DNA of 12,304 bases from Bacillota bacterium (GTDB lineage Bacteria; Bacillota; Clostridia; Oscillospirales; Oscillospiraceae). The stretch spans positions 1-12,304 of the forward strand of contig JAEWYA010000215.1 in assembly GCA_023395775.1 (NCBI GenBank), written 5' to 3'. The notes under the pieces are model-generated. The model was not told the origin of the DNA and ran no database searches. It worked only from the letters and a program-made list of their open reading frames with translations. The position numbers and the translations under genes are program-made. The first letter of the stretch is position 1. Each line of letters begins with the position of its first letter. Below, piece by piece: positions 1-7,093 of this stretch.

Positions 1-1467
1 CTTCACAGTACCGGTATAGTGCTTTCCGACCTCGATATTGTTCCAGACTTCATCCTGAGCGGCCTTGCGGGACTCGTCCGCCACGGAGCGGATGGAACCC
101 ACCACACGGCGGCGGGCACGGTTGACCTCGGTAACGCGCAGCTGCACCTTGGACTTCACCATGGTATCCAGATTGGCGCCGCGGGGCATACCGCTCTGAG
201 ATGCGGGCACGAACACGCGCACACCCTTGACGGATACCACAACGCCGCCCTTGTTGACCTCAGTGACGGTGCCTTCCATGACGGTCTTGTTGTCCACAGC
301 CTGCTCAATGTTCTCCCAGACCTTGACGGCGTCCAGACGCTTCTTGGAAAGCTCCGCGTAACCCTCCACGTCGTTGACGCGGACGATATATGCCTCGATC
401 TCGTCGCCGACCTTCAAAATATCCTCTGGCTTGACATTGGGATCTTCGCTCAGCTCGCTGGCCTTGATGTACGCAGCCTGCTTCGCGCCCACGTCCACCT
501 GAACCTCCGTCGGGCCGATGGCCGTGACAATGCCGGTTACCTTTTCCCCTGTATTTAAAGTCTTAAAAGATTGATTCAGCAGTTCCTCGAAGGACTCCTC
601 GCCGCCTTCGGCAGCCTTGATTTCTTCACTCATCGTTGCATATACCTCCTTAATGATGCCCGCAGGCGTGGAGGCACCGGCCGTCAGACCTGCAACAGAG
701 CAACCATTGAAAAAATCCGGCGAGAGCTCGTCCGCCCTCTCAATCTGGAGGACACGCGGGCATCTCTCATTACAAATTTCCGTCAAATGTTTGGTGTTTG
801 CACTTCTGCGGTCTCCTACCACCACCATCACGTCCACCTGTCCGGCGATCTCAGCCGCCTCAGACTGACGTTTATACGTAGCAAAACATATTGTATCAAA
901 TATTTTCGCGTTTGTACACTCTTTTTTTAAGATTTTTGCGGAAGTTTCAAAAAGTTCACGAATGCAGGTAGTCTGTGCCACCACCGTCACGGGCGTGTCC
1001 CGCCGCCCGGGCTCCGCCTCCAGCCATGAGCGAATCTCCTCCGGCCCGCCGAAGATCAGCGGTTGGGAGCAATAGCTTGCTACGCCGAGGATTTCCGGAT
1101 GGTGCGGCTCTCCGATGATAATGACCTGACGGCCCGCTTCCTCCGCCTGCGCCGCAAGAGTTTGAATACGCTGCACGTTGGGACACGCGGCGCTGACGCA
1201 GCGGATGCCGCGCTTTTCCAGCGCCTCCAGCACCTCCCGCCGTTCCCCGTGGGAGCGGAGCACCACGGTCTCTCCGTCCTGCACGCCCTCCGGCACACCG
1301 ACCTTCCGCACGCCCAGAGCCTCCAGTTCCGCAATCACATGGGCGTTATGGATCAGGTCTCCCAACATGACGCAGCCGCCGTGCTCGGCGGCGGTTTCCT
1401 TTGTCAGCTCCACCGCCCGTTTCACACCGTAACAAAAACCGGCGCTGCCGGCCAGAATCACTCGCAC
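1..1467 (-). CDS. ispH-rpsA: IspH-ribosomal protein S1 fusion (4-hydroxy-3-methylbut-2-enyl diphosphate reductase / 30S S1), 3' end outside window
   Basis: One open frame of 489 codons without a stop joins two proteins. Residues 1-278 are IspH, the [4Fe-4S] enzyme that reduces HMBPP to IPP and DMAPP in the last MEP-pathway step. The cluster cysteines fit at C12 (GFCYG), C95 (AACPN) and C194 (DTICFAT). H40, H73 (RSHGE), H123-E125 (HHPE), the QTT at 165-167, N224 (SAN) and the GAS(T)P loop are also present. From M279 the protein is S1: one full OB-fold S1 repeat at about 300-370, a second at about 385-455, and the start of a third at the window edge. I chose GTG at 1467 because GGAGGG lies 8 bases upstream and the protein then begins MRVILAGSAGFCYG, as in the family. 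It overlaps the end of plsC by 10 bases. The fused form is known from Clostridia. Codons in the 880-930 stretch are much more AT-rich than the rest. Confidence 0.95.
   Translation of the reverse strand, partial: MRVILAGSAGFCYGVKRAVELTKETAAEHGGCVMLGDLIHNAHVIAELEALGVRKVGVPEGVQDGETVVLRSHGERREVLEALEKRGIRCVSAACPNVQRIQTLAAQAEEAGRQVIIIGEPHHPEILGVASYCSQPLIFGGPEEIRSWLEAEPGRRDTPVTVVAQTTCIRELFETSAKILKKECTNAKIFDTICFATYKRQSEAAEIAGQVDVMVVVGDRRSANTKHLTEICNERCPRVLQIERADELSPDFFNGCSVAGLTAGASTPAGIIKEVYATMSEEIKAAEGGEESFEELLNQSFKTLNTGEKVTGIVTAIGPTEVQVDVGAKQAAYIKASELSEDPNVKPEDILKVGDEIEAYIVRVNDVEGYAELSKKRLDAVKVWENIEQAVDNKTVMEGTVTEVNKGGVVVSVKGVRVFVPASQSGMPRGANLDTMVKSKVQLRVTEVNRARRRVVGSIRSVADESRKAAQDEVWNNIEVGKHYTGTVK
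645..651 (-). promoter_or_regulatory. Internal Shine-Dalgarno for the S1 part of ispH-rpsA
   Basis: The minus strand reads AAGGAGG here, a full anti-16S match. It lies 11 bases before an in-frame ATG at 633-631 that begins MSEEIKA, exactly at the junction of the IspH and S1 parts. The same bases code for I-I-K-E-V in the fusion. The site would let ribosomes start S1 separately. An out-of-frame ATG between the SD and this start opens only a three-codon frame. Confidence 0.75.
890..918 (-). promoter_or_regulatory. Putative sigma-A promoter inside ispH, upstream of rpsA
   Basis: The minus strand has TGTACA (918-913, 4 of 6 matches to TTGACA), a 17-base spacer, then TACAAT (895-890, 5 of 6) preceded by TGA, which makes an extended -10. 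The predicted start is near 883, about 250 bases before the S1 ATG. The site lies in an unusually AT-rich piece of an otherwise GC-rich gene. It is a sequence match only; there is no expression evidence. Confidence 0.5.
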
Positions 1468-2099
1468 AGCGGCATCCCTCCCACGGCCTGACCGCCCAGG
1501 GCATAGGCCGCCGCCAAAACGCCGTCGGCTGCCCGCTGGCCTTCCTCCGCCGTACCGTGCCGTCCGGTGATCTGAGGCTGGTACGGCTCACCGAAAATGA
1601 TGCGGGTCCGGTGGAACAGCTTTTTTTCACCGTCCACAAACACCGGCACCAGAATGGCCCCGGTGCGTATGCCGATCATGGCGACGCCGCCGTGGGCGTG
1701 AGCGGGCAGACCATCAGCATAGCCCACGCCGCCCCGGATGGTGGTGCCCTCCGGAAACATCAGCAGATTGTCCCCGGCCTTGATGGCCTGCATGGCAGTT
1801 TTGACAGATTGGATATCGTTGCTGCCCCGGCTGACGGGAAACGCGCCCACCTTGCGCATAATCCAGCCTAGAACCGGATTGCGGAACAGCTCCTCCTTCG
1901 CCATGATATGCAGCCGATAGTTGACCGGCAGCTTCAACGCCACCAGCACCGGGTCCCAGTCGCTGGAGTGGTTGGGGCAAAGGAGCGCGCCGCCTTGGGG
2001 AAGGCGGTCCATCCCCTCTACGGAAACCGGGTGAAGGATCCCCGCAATGAAGCCCACCAGATAGTAGATAAACACAAAAAAGCGGTTCAGCGGCTTCAT
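1458..2099 (-). CDS. plsC: 1-acyl-sn-glycerol-3-phosphate acyltransferase (PlsC/LPLAT family)
   Basis: This 213-residue protein belongs to the lysophospholipid acyltransferase family, which acylates lysophosphatidic acid to phosphatidic acid at the inner membrane face. The catalytic HX4D motif is NHSSDWD with H44 and D49. FPVSRG at 87-92 and FPEGT at 115-119 are the glycerol-phosphate binding blocks, and ILVPVFV at about 149-155 is the last conserved block. A hydrophobic segment at residues 7-22 fits membrane anchoring. The length is typical for short clostridial PlsC proteins. Its ATG overlaps the cmk stop as ATGA (2096-2099), and its 3' end overlaps ispH by 10 bases, so the three genes are probably translationally coupled. 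The order cmk-plsC-ispH-rpsA is one I recognise from Clostridia. The exact acyl-acceptor cannot be read from the sequence. Confidence 0.9.
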   Translation of the reverse strand: MKPLNRFFVFIYYLVGFIAGILHPVSVEGMDRLPQGGALLCPNHSSDWDPVLVALKLPVNYRLHIMAKEELFRNPVLGWIMRKVGAFPVSRGSNDIQSVKTAMQAIKAGDNLLMFPEGTTIRGGVGYADGLPAHAHGGVAMIGIRTGAILVPVFVDGEKKLFHRTRIIFGEPYQPQITGRHGTAEEGQRAADGVLAAAYALGGQAVGGMPLCE

Positions 2100-2770
2100 T
2101 CCATTTCCTCCCCGACCACCCGCAAAAGCGCCGCCAGGCTCTCCTGAAAATTCAGGTCCGTGGTATCCACAACCACGGCGTCCTCCGCTTCACGCAAAGG
2201 CGCGGCCGCGCGGTGGGTATCGCCCCAGTCCCGCTGAACAATCTCGCTGAGCACCTGATCGAACGGCTCCGGCGTCCCGCGCTGGCGAAGCTCCAGATAC
2301 CGGCGCTGCGCCCGGGCCTCCGCCGATGCGGTGAGAAATATCTTCACGTCCGCGTTTGGCAGGACCACCGTGCCGATATCCCGTCCGTCCATCACCACGC
2401 TGTGTTTCCGGGCAAGGTCCCGCTGCATCTCCAGCAGATACACCCGGACGCCGGAATGAGCGGAGACGGCGGAGGCATATCTGGAGACCTCCGGCAGGCG
2501 GATCTCCTCCGACACGTCCTCCCCGTTCAGGAACATGCGCTGCAAACCTTCATCGCCGTAACGCAGCTCCACCTTTGCCGACCGCAGAAGCTCCATCACC
2601 GCCGCTTCGTCCTTCGGGTCCGCTCCCTTGCGCCGGACATAGCAGCCCAGTGTGCGGTAGATGGCGCCGGTGTCTACGTACAGATATCCTTTTTCCTTTG
2701 CCAGCGCCCGGGCCAGGGTGCTTTTTCCCGCGCCGGAGGGCCCGTCGATGGCAATGCTCACGTTTTTCAT
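2096..2770 (-). CDS. cmk: (d)CMP kinase (cytidylate kinase)
   Basis: This 224-residue protein is cytidylate kinase, which phosphorylates CMP and dCMP with ATP for pyrimidine nucleotide and CDP-lipid supply. The P-loop GPSGAGKS lies at residues 10-17, and DTGAIYR at 33-39 starts the nucleotide-monophosphate binding region. GRDIGTVV at 129-136 and a C-terminal RDWGDTHR segment followed by APL are the other family signatures. Length is normal for the bacterial Cmk family. The ATG at 2770 is preceded by TAAGGAG, part of which is the stop codon of the upstream flavoprotein gene, leaving an 11-base gap. Its stop overlaps plsC. Its place between a lipid enzyme and the flavoprotein is conserved synteny rather than a clear functional link. 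Confidence 0.96.
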   Translation of the reverse strand: MKNVSIAIDGPSGAGKSTLARALAKEKGYLYVDTGAIYRTLGCYVRRKGADPKDEAAVMELLRSAKVELRYGDEGLQRMFLNGEDVSEEIRLPEVSRYASAVSAHSGVRVYLLEMQRDLARKHSVVMDGRDIGTVVLPNADVKIFLTASAEARAQRRYLELRQRGTPEPFDQVLSEIVQRDWGDTHRAAAPLREAEDAVVVDTTDLNFQESLAALLRVVGEEME

Positions 2771-2781
2771 TGGGATGCTCC

Positions 2782-4017
2782 TTACTCCTTGGTTTCCGCC
2801 GCCGCAAATCCAGCGGCGCGCCCGGTGGCCCAGGCGATCTGCAGGTTGAATCCGCCGGTATAGGCGTCCACGTCGATCAGCTCACCCGCAAAGTATAAGC
2901 CCTTTACAAGCTTTGACTCCATGGTGTGCGGGTTAATCTCCGACACTTTCACACCGCCGGAGGTGACGATGGCGTCCTCCACCGGCCGGGGCGCGGCGAT
3001 CTCAATGGAAAAATGCTTCAAAAGGCGCAGCAGACCCTGCCGCTGCTCCCGTGTGACGTCGTGGACCTTCTGGTGCGGGGAAATCCCGCAGCGCTCCACC
3101 ATGACGGGGATCAGCTTCTGAGGCAGAAGGTCGTTCAGCGCGTTGCAAAAATCGCTGTTGGCATATTTTTCAAAGTCCGCCAGCAGACGCCTGTCCAATT
3201 GTGACTCGTCCAGCGCAGGCTTCAGGTCAATCTCCAGCCGGTACGCCTTCTTATCAAAATGCCGCATGTGGGCGGAAGCGGACAGCACCAGAGGGCCGCT
3301 GACGCCGAAATGGGTAAACAGCAGTTCGCCAAAGTCTGTATGAATTTTCTTCCCGTTTTCAAAGACCGCCAGTCCAACGTTCCGCAGCGAAAGCCCCTGC
3401 AATTCCGCGCAAACGTTGCCCTCTTCCTGCAAAGGTACCAGAGAACCCCGCAGGGGCGTGACCGTGTGGCCCGCCTCCGCCGCAAGACGGTGGCCGTCCC
3501 CAGTGGAGCCGGTGGCAGGATAGGATACGCCGCCGGTTGCCAGAATGACCGCGTCTGCGATAATCGTCCCCCGCTCCGTCTCCGCGCCCCGAACCGCGCC
3601 GTCCTCTGTCAGCAGCCCAATGGCCCGCCTGCGCAGCATGGAGACGTTCAGCTTTTTCAGCCGCCGCTCCAGCGCGTCGCTGATATCGAAGGAACGGTCA
3701 GACACGGGAAATACCCGCTTCCCCCGCTCTACCTTCAGCGGCACCCCCAGCTCCTCGAAAAACGCCATGGCGGCCCTCCCGTCGAACCGGGAAAAGGCGC
3801 TGTACAAGAATTTTCCGTTGTGGGGGACATTAGCCAGCAGCTCTTCCGCCGTGGAGTCGTTGGTGACGTTGCACCGTCCCTTGCCGGTGATATTCAGCTT
3901 TTTTCCCAGACGCTCGTTGGGTTCCAGCAGCGTCACGGACGCGCCCCGCTCCGCCGCCGAGATCGCGGCTATCATGCCTGCGGCTCCGCCGCCGACCACC
4001 AGGATTTTCTTACTCAT
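2782..4017 (-). CDS. HI0933/YhiN-family FAD-dependent oxidoreductase
   Basis: A 411-residue flavoprotein of the HI0933 family (Pfam PF03486), often annotated as NAD(P)/FAD-dependent oxidoreductase or aminoacetone-oxidase-like; the physiological substrate is not established. The N-terminus carries the dinucleotide-binding VVGGGAAG (residues 6-13) with an acidic end of the second strand (LLEPN). It is followed by the family's GKGRCNVTN motif near residue 50. ATGGVSYPATGSTGDG in the middle and GLYFAGELID plus GGFNLQIAW at the C-terminus complete the FAD fold. I chose ATG at 4017 (MSKKILVVGG) over an upstream in-frame ATG because the fold starts there and a GGAAGG lies upstream. It overlaps the RpiR gene by 8 bases and is followed by cmk after 11 bases, so it sits inside the operon. 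Confidence 0.92.
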   Translation of the reverse strand: MSKKILVVGGGAAGMIAAISAAERGASVTLLEPNERLGKKLNITGKGRCNVTNDSTAEELLANVPHNGKFLYSAFSRFDGRAAMAFFEELGVPLKVERGKRVFPVSDRSFDISDALERRLKKLNVSMLRRRAIGLLTEDGAVRGAETERGTIIADAVILATGGVSYPATGSTGDGHRLAAEAGHTVTPLRGSLVPLQEEGNVCAELQGLSLRNVGLAVFENGKKIHTDFGELLFTHFGVSGPLVLSASAHMRHFDKKAYRLEIDLKPALDESQLDRRLLADFEKYANSDFCNALNDLLPQKLIPVMVERCGISPHQKVHDVTREQRQGLLRLLKHFSIEIAAPRPVEDAIVTSGGVKVSEINPHTMESKLVKGLYFAGELIDVDAYTGGFNLQIAWATGRAAGFAAAETKE

Positions 4018-4876
4018 CGTCCGACCTTCCGAACACGCCGTAGGCATCCCAGATATCCTCCAACTCAGAGAACGTGGCGGACACGTCCTTCCCCAGCCGG
4101 AAGCCCAGGGCCACCAGCAGGGCGTTTACCATGGACATCGGGGCCACCATGGAGTCCACAAAGGAGATCATCTCGCTGGGCGCAAGTACCGACGCGCTGG
4201 ACATCTGCGCCAGAGGAGACAACTCGTTGTCCGTGACGGCCAGAATCGTCGCTCCCCGGTCCTTGGCAAATTTCGCCGTGTTGATGGTGACCTTGGAATA
4301 CCGGGGAAAACTGATAGCCAGCATCACGTCGCCAGCGCCGATGCGGAACATCTGCTCGAAAATCTCGCCTGCGGCATTGGACTGTACCAGCGTGACGTTT
4401 TCCAGCAGCAAATGCATGTAAAAGTTCAGATATCCCGCCACAAAGGAGGATGACCTCACCCCCAGGATATAGATATGGCGCGCCCCCACCAGCTCGTCCA
4501 CCACACGGTCAAAATCCTTCCGATCGGCCTTGTCCGCCACCAGCCGGAGCTTGTCGAAGTCGGACCGCATCACGGAGGACAGCACGTCCTGACCGCTCAG
4601 CATCGTGTCCGCCGCCTTGATGCGCTGGGTGGAGGTCAGGCGGCTGCGGATCATCTCCTGAAGCGTCCTCTGCATGGCGGGATAGCCGTCAAAGCCCAGC
4701 TCATAGGCAAAACGGACCACCGTGGATTCGCTGACGCCCGACAGCTCGCCCAATTTACTGGCGGTCATGAACGCCGCCTTGTCATAGTTCTCCATAATGT
4801 AAGAGGCAATTCGCTTCTGTCCTTTGGAAAAGCCGCTCATGCCGTTTTCCAATGTATACAAGATGCCTTTAGCCAC
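4010..4876 (-). CDS. RpiR-family transcriptional regulator (HTH plus SIS domain)
   Basis: A 288-residue regulator. Residues 1-77 form the HTH_6 domain, with the helix-turn-helix at about 38-60 (ASKLGELSGVSESTVVRFAY). Residues about 125-260 form a sugar isomerase (SIS) domain, with IYILGVRSSS and LAISFPRYS giving the serine-rich phosphosugar-binding loops. Family members sense phosphosugars and repress or activate sugar catabolism genes; the ligand here is unknown, and no sugar gene lies nearby. I chose GTG at 4876 because GGAGG stands 8 bases upstream and the product has normal family length. An in-frame ATG at 5035 would add an atypical 53-residue extension crossing the promoter. The gene is first in the operon with the flavoprotein, cmk, plsC and ispH-rpsA, so it may control them or itself, which is inference. 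Confidence 0.9.
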   Translation of the reverse strand: MAKGILYTLENGMSGFSKGQKRIASYIMENYDKAAFMTASKLGELSGVSESTVVRFAYELGFDGYPAMQRTLQEMIRSRLTSTQRIKAADTMLSGQDVLSSVMRSDFDKLRLVADKADRKDFDRVVDELVGARHIYILGVRSSSFVAGYLNFYMHLLLENVTLVQSNAAGEIFEQMFRIGAGDVMLAISFPRYSKVTINTAKFAKDRGATILAVTDNELSPLAQMSSASVLAPSEMISFVDSMVAPMSMVNALLVALGFRLGKDVSATFSELEDIWDAYGVFGRSDDE

Positions 4877-4934
4877 AATAATTTCCTCCGTTGCTCTTCT
4901 CAGTTTCAGCGCACTGGGCTCCCGCTTAATGAAT

Positions 4935-4962
4935 AGTGTATCACATTTCCTGCATTTTTCAA
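4935..4962 (-). promoter_or_regulatory. Putative sigma-A promoter of the RpiR-to-rpsA operon
   Basis: The minus strand reads TTGAAA (4962-4957), a 16-base spacer, then TACACT (4940-4935) preceded by TGA, an extended -10. The predicted start is near 4928, giving a leader of about 52 bases to the GTG at 4876. It lies in the only sizeable AT-rich gap before the operon and downstream of a terminator, as expected for a new transcription unit. Confidence 0.6.
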
Positions 4963-4981
4963 TATCAACATGCGTTTTTAC

Positions 4982-4991
4982 CACCGCGGTG
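4982..4991. promoter_or_regulatory. Short perfect palindrome upstream of the RpiR promoter
   Basis: CACCGCGGTG is a 10-bp perfect palindrome about 20 bases upstream of the predicted -35. It is GC-rich inside an AT-rich gap. Such a place suits an operator for the adjacent regulator, but it is short and could be chance. Confidence 0.25.
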
Positions 4992-5060
4992 ATGTGAGCA
5001 GAATCATTCTTTTTAAAAAATTCATGTGTTTTCAATAGGTTTCCGATTTCGCGCGCAGCA

Positions 5061-5094
5061 TAAAAATTGCAGGATTTTCAAAAATCCTGCAATT
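5061..5094 (-). terminator. Intrinsic terminator of rluB, a 30-bp perfect palindrome
   Basis: Positions 5065-5094 form a perfect inverted repeat: AATTGCAGGATTTT, two bases, then its exact complement. On the minus strand the stem runs directly into a T-rich tract (5068-5061), 45 bases after the rluB stop. There is no T-tract on the plus side, so it serves the minus strand. The stem has low GC content for a terminator in this genome. Confidence 0.75.
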
Positions 5095-5138
5095 GAAATT
5101 CCCGTCGGGCAAAAATGCGGACTTACCGCCGATGTACA

Positions 5139-5846
5139 TCATTCCCCCAACAGCGCGGCGGTTTCCGCCTCTGTCAGGTATCGCCACTTCCCTTCCGCCA
5201 GTTCCCCAAGCTCCAGCGTGTGCTCCCGCACCCGCCGCAGACGGCGGACAGTCAGTCCGCATTTTGCGCACATACGCCGGATTTGACGGTTCTTCCCCTC
5301 GTGGATGACGACGGAAAGACGCGCATGGTCCCTGTTTTGAAAGAGTACCTCCACCGATGCCGGACAGATCGATTCTCCGTCAAGTTCTGTAATGGAGGAT
5401 AGCCTTACATCCAACCCCTCCCTGAAGCCGATTACATCCACCTGATAGATTTTGTCAACTTGAAAGCTTGGATGAATCAGTCTCTGCATCAGCTCCCCGT
5501 CGTTGGTCAGCAGCAGCAGGCCCTCCGAATCTATGTCCAGCCGCCCCACAGGAAAGACTCGCGCCCCTGCACCCCGAACCAGCTCCGCCACTGTGGGACG
5601 GCCCTTCTCGTCGGAAAGAGTAGACACGTATCCCCTGGGCTTATTCAACAAAATATAGGTTTTGTTCTCCTTTTCCCGGAGCGGCACACCGTCCACCCGT
5701 ACATCATCCCGGTCCGGGTCGGCTCTATCCCCAATCCGGACGGTACGGCCGTTGACCGTTATCCGGCCGGCAGAAAGCCATATTTCCGCAGTCCGGCGGG
5801 AACACAGCCCTGCGGCGGACAAAAGCTTTTGCAGACGTTCCTCCAT
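5139..5846 (-). CDS. rluB: 23S rRNA pseudouridine synthase, RluB/RsuA family
   Basis: A 235-residue RsuA/RluB-type pseudouridine synthase, which isomerises a uridine in rRNA. Residues 2-50 are an S4 RNA-binding domain (RLQKLLSAAGLCSRRTAE). The catalytic domain holds LLNKPRGYVST near 67-77, the GRLD motif at 101-104 with catalytic D104 followed by SEGLLLLTNDG, and GKNRQIRRMC near the C-terminus. ATG 5846 was chosen because GGAGGGG lies just upstream and the S4 domain begins there. A longer frame from 5966 would cross the dacF terminator. Clostridial genomes often place rluB after dacF or ytfJ. RluB rather than RsuA or RluE is the likely subgroup from length and context; the modified position cannot be read from the sequence. 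No convincing promoter lies in the 38 bases between terminator and ATG, so read-through is possible. Confidence 0.92.
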   Translation of the reverse strand: MEERLQKLLSAAGLCSRRTAEIWLSAGRITVNGRTVRIGDRADPDRDDVRVDGVPLREKENKTYILLNKPRGYVSTLSDEKGRPTVAELVRGAGARVFPVGRLDIDSEGLLLLTNDGELMQRLIHPSFQVDKIYQVDVIGFREGLDVRLSSITELDGESICPASVEVLFQNRDHARLSVVIHEGKNRQIRRMCAKCGLTVRRLRRVREHTLELGELAEGKWRYLTEAETAALLGE

Positions 5847-5874
5847 GGCGCTCCCCTCCTTTCGGCATTCCATG

Positions 5875-5906
5875 AAAATTAAAAAGCCGCGCCCGCCTGC
5901 GCGGCT
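5875..5906 (-). terminator. Intrinsic terminator after dacF
   Basis: On the minus strand AGCCGCGC, a six-base loop and GCGCGGCT (5906-5885) form an 8-bp GC stem followed by TTTTTAATTTT. It lies 70 bases after the dacF stop and 29 bases before the rluB ATG, so it closes the M50-to-dacF unit. Confidence 0.85.
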
Positions 5907-5976
5907 CCATGCTTTCAAAACTGCGGCTTCTTCGGCAACCCGAAATATTTCTGTGCCGCATTTCAAAACCGCGCGT

Positions 5977-7089
5977 TCATCCGCCCTGCAGCAGGGTCCG
6001 CAGATGGCGCAGCAGGCTTGCGGGCGACTGGATCGCCGGCAGTATGTCGCGGCCGCACAGCAATTCGACCCGCCCGACTTCTTTACCGTTTAGGCTGAAA
6101 ACAGCTTGTCCCGCAGAGGTCCCCGCCGCTACCGGGGCCCTGAGGCCCTCCGGCAGCTCAAATCGAACCTCCAGCTTCTCCCCCTGCGCCAGCGGCCAGG
6201 AAAAGCTGTCCGCCGCCACCAGCGGAAGCGAGGTCATCAGCCCGCCGGTCACCGCCAGCGTCCCCACCGTCTCGCCGATGGTCATGGCCCGCTGGGCCGG
6301 ATATGTGGAAAAACCGTAATCGTACAGCGCGGCGTGGTCTGCCCAGTCGTTGCCGTCCTGAAGGGTCACCGCCACCAGCCGCTGCCCGTTCCGCTGCACA
6401 CAGGAGACCAGCGTGCGGCCCGCAGCCTTTGTATAGCCGGTTTTCAGGCCGATGCAGCCGTCCACGTAAGAGAGCAGCTTGTTGTGATTGGTCAGCGTCC
6501 GCCCGCCTACGGTGACGGTGCGGGTGGAAACGATGCGGGCAAAGGTCTCGTTGTTCATGGCTGCGCAGGCCAAAACCGCCATATCCTTGGCGGTAGAGTA
6601 GTGCTTCTCGTCGTCCAGACCGTTGGGATTTGCAAAGGAGGTATGGGTCATGCCCAGCTTCTTCGCCTTTTCGTTCATCAGCTTCACAAACTTGTCCGTA
6701 CTGCCTGCCACGCCCTGAGCCACGGCCACCGCCGCATCGTTTCCGGAGCAGAGCATCAGTCCGTACAGCAAGGTCTCCAGCGTCAGCTTCTCCCCAGCTT
6801 TCAGATACATGGACGAGCCCTCCGTGTTCGCGGCCTCCGCCGTGATCTTCACGGTGCTGTTCAAGTTCCCGTTTTCCAGCGCCACCAGTGCGGTCATGAT
6901 TTTCGTGGTGCTTGCAACCAGCATTTTGGAGTCTTCGTTCCGGGCATACAGCACCCGCCCGGAGTCTACGTCCATCAGCACGGCAGCCGTGGCAGAGGTG
7001 CTGACGGCGTGGGCTTGGCAAGGGAAAATACTGTACAATACCAAAACGGTGCAAAACAGCGTCACGAATCTTTTGAAGCGAGTTTCCAT
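5977..7089 (-). CDS. dacF: D-alanyl-D-alanine carboxypeptidase (DacF-like, peptidase S11)
   Basis: A 370-residue low-molecular-weight penicillin-binding protein that removes the terminal D-alanine from peptidoglycan stem peptides outside the membrane. A signal peptide covers about residues 1-28 (hydrophobic core LFCTVLVLYSIF, end AHA). The catalytic triad motifs are all present: STTK at 60-63 with nucleophile S60, SGN at 115-117 and KTG at 216-218. A C-terminal beta-rich domain with a hydrophobic tail near residues 355-368 fits the PBP5_C arrangement and membrane association. It directly follows the sporulation gene ytfJ. In Bacillus subtilis dacF is a forespore (sigma-F) gene, and a sigma-F-like -10 stands just upstream. 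The role in spore cortex or wall is therefore likely but inferred. The ATG at 7089 is preceded by AGGTGAT, which may be masked by a hairpin. Confidence 0.93.
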   Translation of the reverse strand: METRFKRFVTLFCTVLVLYSIFPCQAHAVSTSATAAVLMDVDSGRVLYARNEDSKMLVASTTKIMTALVALENGNLNSTVKITAEAANTEGSSMYLKAGEKLTLETLLYGLMLCSGNDAAVAVAQGVAGSTDKFVKLMNEKAKKLGMTHTSFANPNGLDDEKHYSTAKDMAVLACAAMNNETFARIVSTRTVTVGGRTLTNHNKLLSYVDGCIGLKTGYTKAAGRTLVSCVQRNGQRLVAVTLQDGNDWADHAALYDYGFSTYPAQRAMTIGETVGTLAVTGGLMTSLPLVAADSFSWPLAQGEKLEVRFELPEGLRAPVAAGTSAGQAVFSLNGKEVGRVELLCGRDILPAIQSPASLLRHLRTLLQGG

Positions 7090-7093
7090 CTAC

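Noticed and set aside
638..644. An out-of-frame ATG between the internal SD and the S1 start codon
   Set aside because: It lies only a few bases from the SD and opens a frame of three codons (ATG CAA CGA then stop), so it is not a useful start. It might slightly affect initiation at 633, but nothing shows that.
3259..4453. Long plus-strand frames of about 300 codons (3259-4236 and 3545-4453)
   Set aside because: They are antisense to the flavoprotein and RpiR genes, whose motifs and overlaps are clear. The two frames also overlap each other, and neither product has recognisable domains.
4877..5035. A 53-residue N-terminal extension of the RpiR regulator from ATG 5035
   Set aside because: It has no good SD, is not like RpiR N-termini, and spans the predicted promoter. 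GTG 4876 has a strong GGAGG and gives the usual family length.
5847..5966. A 40-residue N-terminal extension of RluB from ATG 5966
   Set aside because: It crosses the dacF terminator and precedes the S4 domain. ATG 5846 has a GGAGGGG just upstream.
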